Origin: Bacilli bacterium
GTDB taxonomy: Bacteria > Bacillota_I > Bacilli_A > RF39 > UBA660
NCBI GenBank assembly: GCA_900758895.1
Contig: CAAETG010000146.1
Span: 1-7,501 of the forward strand
Length of the DNA: 7,501 nucleotides
Direction: 5' to 3'
Part shown: positions 4,023-7,501 of the stretch, piece by piece
How the letters are laid out: each line of letters opens with the position of its first letter
Numbering within the stretch: position 1 is the stretch's first letter
The notes under the pieces: model-generated
What the model was told of the DNA's origin: nothing
Seen by the model: the letters and a program-made list of their open reading frames with translations, nothing else
Databases searched by the model: none
Program-made: the position numbers and the translations under genes

Positions 4023-5070
4023 CAGCTAGTTTTAAACGTAAATCTTCTGTTTGTAAAGCTTCTATAATAGGATCTAGTTCACCGTCCATAACACGATCAA
4101 GTGTCATTGTTGAAAAATTGATGCGATGATCGGTTACGCGGTTTTGAGGATAATTATAAGTTCTTATTTTTTCGCTTCGGTCACCGGTTCCAATTTTACT
4201 TTTTCTTTCAGCGCCAAGTTCTTGTTCTTCTTTTTGGCGAATTTCATCTTGAATTTTAATTTTTAATAGTTCCATGGCTCTATCTCTATTTCGTAATTGA
4301 CTACGTTCTGTTTGGCAAGTGACAACAACTCCAGTTGGAATGTGGGTAAGTCTCACAGCAGAGTTGGCTGTGTTTACTGATTGTCCCCCTGCTCCACTTG
4401 AGTGATAAACATCCATTTTAATATCACTTTCTTTAATGTCGATATTTGATGTTTCTACTTCTGGCATAACAAGGACTGTTGCCGTTGAGGTATGAACTCT
4501 TCCTTGGGTTTCTGTTACAGGAACTCTTTGAACGCGATGAGAACCACTTTCATATTTTAATTTTTTGTAAACATCTTCTCCTTTTATTAATACTTCAATT
4601 TGTGAAAATCCCCCACTTGTTCCTTCTACTGCATGTAATTCTTCAATTTTCCAACCATTTTTTTCCGCATAATAAGAATACATGCGATATAAATCACCAG
4701 CGAAAATATTAGCTTCATCGCCACCAGCAGCACCACGAATTTCCATAATGATATTTTTTCCGTCATTTTCATCTTTAGGTACTAGTAATATTTCTAGTTG
4801 TTTTTTGGTGGTTTCTAATCTTTCTTTTAAATCTTCTAATTCTAAAGAAGCCATTTCCTTTAATTCTTCATCTTTCATTAAAATTTTGGCATCTTCTATT
4901 TCTTTTTCAATTTGTCTATATTCTTTGTATTTTTTTACAGTTTCTTCTAAATCACTTGCTTCTTTTGATAATACTTTTATTTTATTGTAATCACTCATAA
5001 TTTCAGGATTGGTTAAGTCGTTTTGTAATTCTTTGTATTTTGCTTCAATTGCATCTAATCTTTCAAACAT
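4006..5070 (-). CDS. prfA: Peptide chain release factor 1
   Basis: A 354-aa class I release factor that recognises UAA and UAG stop codons in the ribosomal A site and triggers peptide release. The codon-recognition tripeptide is PVT (184-186, in RVPVTETQGRVHTST), of the RF1 P-x-T kind rather than the RF2 SPF kind. The catalytic GGQ is at 228-230 (SSGAGGQSVNTANSAVR). The conserved GTGDRSEKIRTYNYPQNRVTDHR stretch follows at 294-316. Length is normal for RF1. ATG 5070 has a strong ribosome site, AGAAAGGAG (5079-5087). The gene has its own promoter and is followed by overlapping prmC, so the factor and its methyltransferase are co-expressed. All identified stop codons in this window are TAA or TAG, which this factor reads. 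Confidence 0.98.
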   Translation of the reverse strand: MFERLDAIEAKYKELQNDLTNPEIMSDYNKIKVLSKEASDLEETVKKYKEYRQIEKEIEDAKILMKDEELKEMASLELEDLKERLETTKKQLEILLVPKDENDGKNIIMEIRGAAGGDEANIFAGDLYRMYSYYAEKNGWKIEELHAVEGTSGGFSQIEVLIKGEDVYKKLKYESGSHRVQRVPVTETQGRVHTSTATVLVMPEVETSNIDIKESDIKMDVYHSSGAGGQSVNTANSAVRLTHIPTGVVVTCQTERSQLRNRDRAMELLKIKIQDEIRQKEEQELGAERKSKIGTGDRSEKIRTYNYPQNRVTDHRINFSTMTLDRVMDGELDPIIEALQTEDLRLKLAGETFE

Positions 5071-5091
5071 AAGAATGCTCCTTTCTTTCTT

Positions 5092-5120
5092 ATTATATCA
5101 ATAAATAAAGAGAAAAACAA
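5092..5120 (-). promoter_or_regulatory. prfA-prmC promoter
   Basis: On the minus strand, TTGTTT (5115-5120) is 17 bp from TATAAT (5092-5097). TGA immediately precedes the -10, giving an extended -10. Transcription would start near 5085, just ahead of or within the prfA ribosome site region, leaving a very short leader. The -35 box overlaps the hairpin at the end of rpoE. Confidence 0.65.
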
Positions 5121-5134
5121 ACATTAACTGTTTG
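5113..5134 (-). terminator. Short terminator at the rpoE stop codon
   Basis: Minus-strand CAAACA (5134-5129) and TGTTTG (5123-5118) form a 6-bp stem whose 5-nt loop contains the rpoE TAA. A five-T run (5117-5113) and further T-rich sequence follow. It is weak in G+C but well placed. Confidence 0.5.
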
Positions 5135-5567
5135 CTTCTTCATCATCAACATCAATTACAACTAAATCTTCTAAATCGTCATCTGGTAAATCATCATCAG
5201 CATCAGCATCATAGAAGATATCATCTTCGTTTTCTTCTTCTATCATTTCTTCTTCCTCTTCGTCTTCTGCTTCATTTATAATGATATCATCTTCTTCATC
5301 ATCAACGACAACTTTTGGATTATGAAGTTCTTTTAAATCCCAATATCCATCTTCTAACATGATAAATCTTTTATCTGTTGTTAAAAGTTCAAAGAAATCT
5401 GCTATTTTATCTTCATATTCACTTGCAGGTAAATCAAGTGCATTACAAACACGTTCGAAGAGTTCATTGATTTTCATTTTTTTCTTTTCTTCATTTAAAA
5501 TAATGTAAGCAATATCATCATAATTCATTGCTTCTAATTCTTCTTTTGGTATATCATTTAGTTTCAT
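5124..5567 (-). CDS. rpoE: DNA-directed RNA polymerase delta subunit
   Basis: A 147-aa delta subunit, the auxiliary RNA polymerase protein of Bacilli that speeds recycling and promoter selectivity. Residues 1 to about 85 form the HARE-HTH winged-helix domain, with the characteristic MKINELFERVCNAL and KRFIMLEDGYWDLK stretches. The remaining roughly 60 residues are almost all Asp and Glu, forming the disordered acidic tail that displaces nucleic acid. Although an upstream ATG at 5582 is in frame, it lies in the ribosome site itself: AAGGAG (5574-5579) is six bases before ATG 5567, and the family starts with MKL-type sequences. The true start is therefore 5567. The gene has its own promoter downstream of argS and is closed by a short hairpin. 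It is not the extracytoplasmic sigma factor also called RpoE. Confidence 0.95.
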   Translation of the reverse strand: MKLNDIPKEELEAMNYDDIAYIILNEEKKKMKINELFERVCNALDLPASEYEDKIADFFELLTTDKRFIMLEDGYWDLKELHNPKVVVDDEEDDIIINEAEDEEEEEMIEEENEDDIFYDADADDDLPDDDLEDLVVIDVDDEEANS

Positions 5568-5609
5568 ACTAATCTCCTTCATTCGTAAACATTATATGAC
5601 TTAATTAAC

Positions 5610-5624
5610 CTTATGTTACATAAG
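5610..5624. repeat. Palindrome in the rpoE leader
   Basis: CTTATGT-T-ACATAAG is a 15-bp odd palindrome just downstream of the predicted rpoE start point. A wider pair, GACTTA/TAAGTC, surrounds it on the minus strand. It may be an operator or a 5' mRNA hairpin. Confidence 0.35.
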
Positions 5625-5632
5625 TCCTTGTA

Positions 5633-5661
5633 ATTGTAATATAGGATGGTCTGTTTGTCAA
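5633..5661 (-). promoter_or_regulatory. rpoE promoter
   Basis: On the minus strand, the consensus TTGACA (5656-5661) lies 17 bp from TACAAT (5633-5638), directly after the argS stop codon. Predicted start is near 5626, giving a leader of about 60 nt. A second -10-like TATAAT (5591-5596) is closer to the gene but lacks a good -35. No terminator was seen after argS, so read-through from argS may add to expression. Confidence 0.75.
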
Positions 5662-5669
5662 TTCTTAAT

Positions 5670-7415
5670 TTACATTTTTTCAGGAATATTTATACCTAAA
5701 ATATTTAATAAATATTGATTATTGTCGAAAATGAGTTTTGTTAAGGCTAACCATGAGGAGCGAACTATTTCATTTTTTTCTGTTAAAACTTTATTTTCAG
5801 CATAAAAATTATTATATAAATTGGTTACTTTATATAGATATTCACAAATTTCATTTACAGAACTGTTTTCAAAACTTCTTTTTATCATTCTTTTTAAATC
5901 AAGCATCGTAAGTAATATTTTTCTTTCGTTTTCTGTTTTTAATGTTTTTATGTTATCATATTTAAGATTTGCTTCTTTAGCTTTTTTTAATAAAGAATTC
6001 ATTCTAACACAGGAATATAGAAGATAGGTTCCTGTTTTTCCGTTTAAGTCGGTAAATTTGTCAATATCGAAGTTATAATCAGTTGTCCGAAAAGGAAGTA
6101 AATCTGCATATTTAATCGCTGCAACCGCAATGGTTCTGGCGATTTCATTTCTATTTTCTGTTATACTTTCCATGATTCTTGACTCGCAAACATCTGTAAC
6201 ATTGTCAAGTAAATCAGATAACGGCATGACTCCACCATCTCTGGTTTTAAAAGGTTTGCCATCAGGACCGTTCATCGTGCCAAAACCATTAAAGATTAGT
6301 TTTGTTTTTTCATCTGTCATTCCACTTTTATAAGAGGCCCGGAATACTTGAGTAAAATGTAGTTCTTGACGTTTGTCGACAATATACCAAATTTCATCTA
6401 AATCATATTTGTGAGTTCGTTCCCATATAGCGGCTAGATCGGTTGCTTCATAGGATACAGCTTTATTACTTTTTATGAGTATTAATGGTGGGATTTCCTT
6501 TTTATCTGTCTTTTCTTTTACATCAATTACTTCGGCTCCTTCACTTTTGGTAATTATGTTTTTAGCATATAAAAATTCAAATAATTCATCCATGTATTCA
6601 AAATTATCAGATTCACCTTCCCATAAATCAAAATCAACATTTAAATCTTTATATAATCTTTTTACTTCATTTAAACTTACTTCTACAATTTTTTTCCATA
6701 AGGCATAATAGCCTTTGTGTTTGTTTTGTAATTCTAGGTTGATTTTTCTTGCTTCCTCCATAATATTTTCATCTTCTTTGGCTTTTGTTGTTGCAGTTGG
6801 ATAAAGTTCTAGTAAATCTTCATTTGTTAAATGAAAATCAACTTCTTCGCCATTGTAATTATCTTTAAAATAAGCAAGATCAGGGTATCTTGTTTTGATT
6901 TCGAGAATTACCATTCCCATTGGTCTACCCCAGTCACCTAAGTGGATATCACTAATGGTTGTACATCCTACTGCTTTACATAAATTGTTTAGGGCTTGGC
7001 CAATATTAGCGCTTCTTAAATGGCCAACATGTAGTACTTTGGCAACATTAGGACCACCATAATCTAAAAAGATGGTTTTCTTGATCCCTAAATTGTAGTT
7101 TGATGTGATATCATCTAGAGAATGATTGGCAAATTCAATTAAACAATCATCACTTAAAGTAATATTAATAAATCCGGGACTAGCAACACTTATTTCTTTG
7201 AATTCTGGGTAATTTTTTATTTCATCAACAATTTTTCCAGCAATATTCATTGGATTATCATGATAAGTTTTAGCAAGTGCCATGGCACCATTGTATTGAT
7301 AGTCACCAAGATCAGGACGATTAGAGGGATTAAGTAGTACTTCTTCTACTTCATAACCAATTTCATGCATTTTAATTTTAATTTTATTTTCTAGTTCTTC
7401 GATTTTATGATTCAT
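5670..7415 (-). CDS. argS: Arginyl-tRNA synthetase
   Basis: A 581-aa class I aminoacyl-tRNA synthetase that charges tRNA-Arg in the cytoplasm. In order it shows the N-terminal ArgRS additional domain (about 1-95), which contacts the tRNA D-loop. The HIGH-type signature HVGH is at 129-132, within DYGGPNVAKVLHVGHLRS. ISDIHLGDWGRPMG (154-167) follows. The ArgRS replacement for KMSKS is DGKPFKTRDGG (385-395), then VMPLSDLLD. The C-terminal DALR helical domain (about 460-581) ends in the typical LGINIPEKM. Length is normal. The proline usual before LHVGH (AKPLHVGH) is valine here. ATG 7415 overlaps the upstream gene by 11 nt. An in-frame GTG at 7424 would add three residues; ATG is preferred because GAAG lies close ahead and homologues begin near here. 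The overlap implies translational coupling with the upstream gene. Confidence 0.97.
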   Translation of the reverse strand: MNHKIEELENKIKIKMHEIGYEVEEVLLNPSNRPDLGDYQYNGAMALAKTYHDNPMNIAGKIVDEIKNYPEFKEISVASPGFINITLSDDCLIEFANHSLDDITSNYNLGIKKTIFLDYGGPNVAKVLHVGHLRSANIGQALNNLCKAVGCTTISDIHLGDWGRPMGMVILEIKTRYPDLAYFKDNYNGEEVDFHLTNEDLLELYPTATTKAKEDENIMEEARKINLELQNKHKGYYALWKKIVEVSLNEVKRLYKDLNVDFDLWEGESDNFEYMDELFEFLYAKNIITKSEGAEVIDVKEKTDKKEIPPLILIKSNKAVSYEATDLAAIWERTHKYDLDEIWYIVDKRQELHFTQVFRASYKSGMTDEKTKLIFNGFGTMNGPDGKPFKTRDGGVMPLSDLLDNVTDVCESRIMESITENRNEIARTIAVAAIKYADLLPFRTTDYNFDIDKFTDLNGKTGTYLLYSCVRMNSLLKKAKEANLKYDNIKTLKTENERKILLTMLDLKRMIKRSFENSSVNEICEYLYKVTNLYNNFYAENKVLTEKNEIVRSSWLALTKLIFDNNQYLLNILGINIPEKM

Positions 7416-7501
7416 GTTCTTCACTCATTTCTATTTCTATTTTTAAAGGCTTTTCTTGACTCTCTAGGAGATAGCTAATAATAATTTTGTTACTATCATG
7501 A
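7405..7501 (-). CDS. C-terminal end of a ywiB/DUF1934-like gene (partial)
   Basis: Only the last 31 codons are present, and the frame runs off the window edge. They read HDSNKIIISYLLES, then QEKPLKIEIEMSEEHES and a TAA. Two beta-like strands of this kind end YwiB/DUF1934 calycin-type proteins, and in Bacillus the ywiB gene directly precedes and overlaps argS exactly as here (11-nt overlap with ATG 7415). The function of the family is not established. Identification rests mainly on gene order and a short C-terminal match, so it is tentative. Confidence 0.55.
   Translation of the reverse strand, partial: HDSNKIIISYLLESQEKPLKIEIEMSEEHES

Noticed and set aside
3640..4129. Plus-strand open frames of 81 and 61 codons opposite prmC and the prfA end
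   Set aside because: They lie wholly antisense to clearly conserved enzymes, have no ribosome sites and show no recognisable domains.
4479..4990. Plus-strand open frames opposite prfA
   Set aside because: They are shadows of a strongly conserved release factor in another frame, with low-complexity hydrophobic and serine-rich translations.
5124..5340. Acidic repeat-like GAT/GAA runs at the rpoE 3' end as a DNA repeat
   Set aside because: This is the normal Asp/Glu-rich tail of the delta subunit, not a separate repeat element.
5568..5582. Upstream ATG extending RpoE by five residues
   Set aside because: The ATG is part of the AAGGAG ribosome site of the ATG at 5567, and the extra residues encode only that site.
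5821..6708. Three plus-strand open frames opposite argS
   Set aside because: They are antisense to conserved ArgRS motifs, without promoters or ribosome sites.
3297..7501. Alternative genetic code with TGA read as tryptophan
   Set aside because: All tryptophans in the genes are TGG and no in-frame TGA occurs. The absence of TGA stops in so few genes is not evidence for recoding.
1..7501. CRISPR arrays, tRNA or rRNA genes
   Set aside because: No regularly spaced direct repeats and no cloverleaf or rRNA-like segments were seen on either strand.

Overview
The window is AT-rich throughout. Its housekeeping genes are typical of a low-GC Firmicute of the Bacilli type: argS preceded by a ywiB/DUF1934-like gene, rpoE (the RNA polymerase delta subunit, a Bacilli hallmark), prfA and prmC. 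Sigma-A-like promoters (TTGACA/TATAAT with 17-bp spacers), GGAGG-type ribosome binding sites and short hairpin-plus-T-run terminators are abundant. All visible stops are TAA or TAG and tryptophan is TGG, so the standard bacterial code fits. The species cannot be named from the sequence.

Layout. Positions 4-1957 are a complete IS1634-family insertion sequence with 15-bp terminal inverted repeats, its own extended -10 promoter, a 575-aa DDE transposase and a 3' terminator. Positions 1958-2700 are an accessory stretch that conventional gene calling leaves almost empty. It holds a 71-codon XRE-like helix-turn-helix gene that appears to start at AUU (2047-2262) between two related hairpins. After it come a tandem TGTCGAA pair that looks like a Spo0A (0A) box dimer, and then a probable type I toxin-antitoxin locus. 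That locus combines a 30-aa hydrophobic peptide read on + with a roughly 70-nt antisense RNA on -, with its own promoter and terminator. Positions 2701-3291 encode a HEPN-domain protein (R-x4-H motif), a fold common in RNase toxins and defence proteins, driven by a near-consensus promoter.

Positions 3297-7501 are a minus-strand housekeeping block: partial ywiB-like gene, argS, rpoE, prfA, prmC. ywiB and argS overlap; rpoE and prfA each have their own promoter; prfA and prmC overlap by 17 nt. PrmC methylates the GGQ glutamine of the release factor encoded just upstream. The block ends in a hairpin terminator that includes the prmC stop codon and places its T-run inside the 3' end of the convergent HEPN gene.

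Overall, a stable translation/transcription operon region is abutted by a mobile accessory patch (IS, small regulator, toxin-like peptide, HEPN protein). The most interesting unexplained material lies at 1977-2700. The toxin-antitoxin and 0A-box assignments are inferences from motifs and geometry, not from searches.
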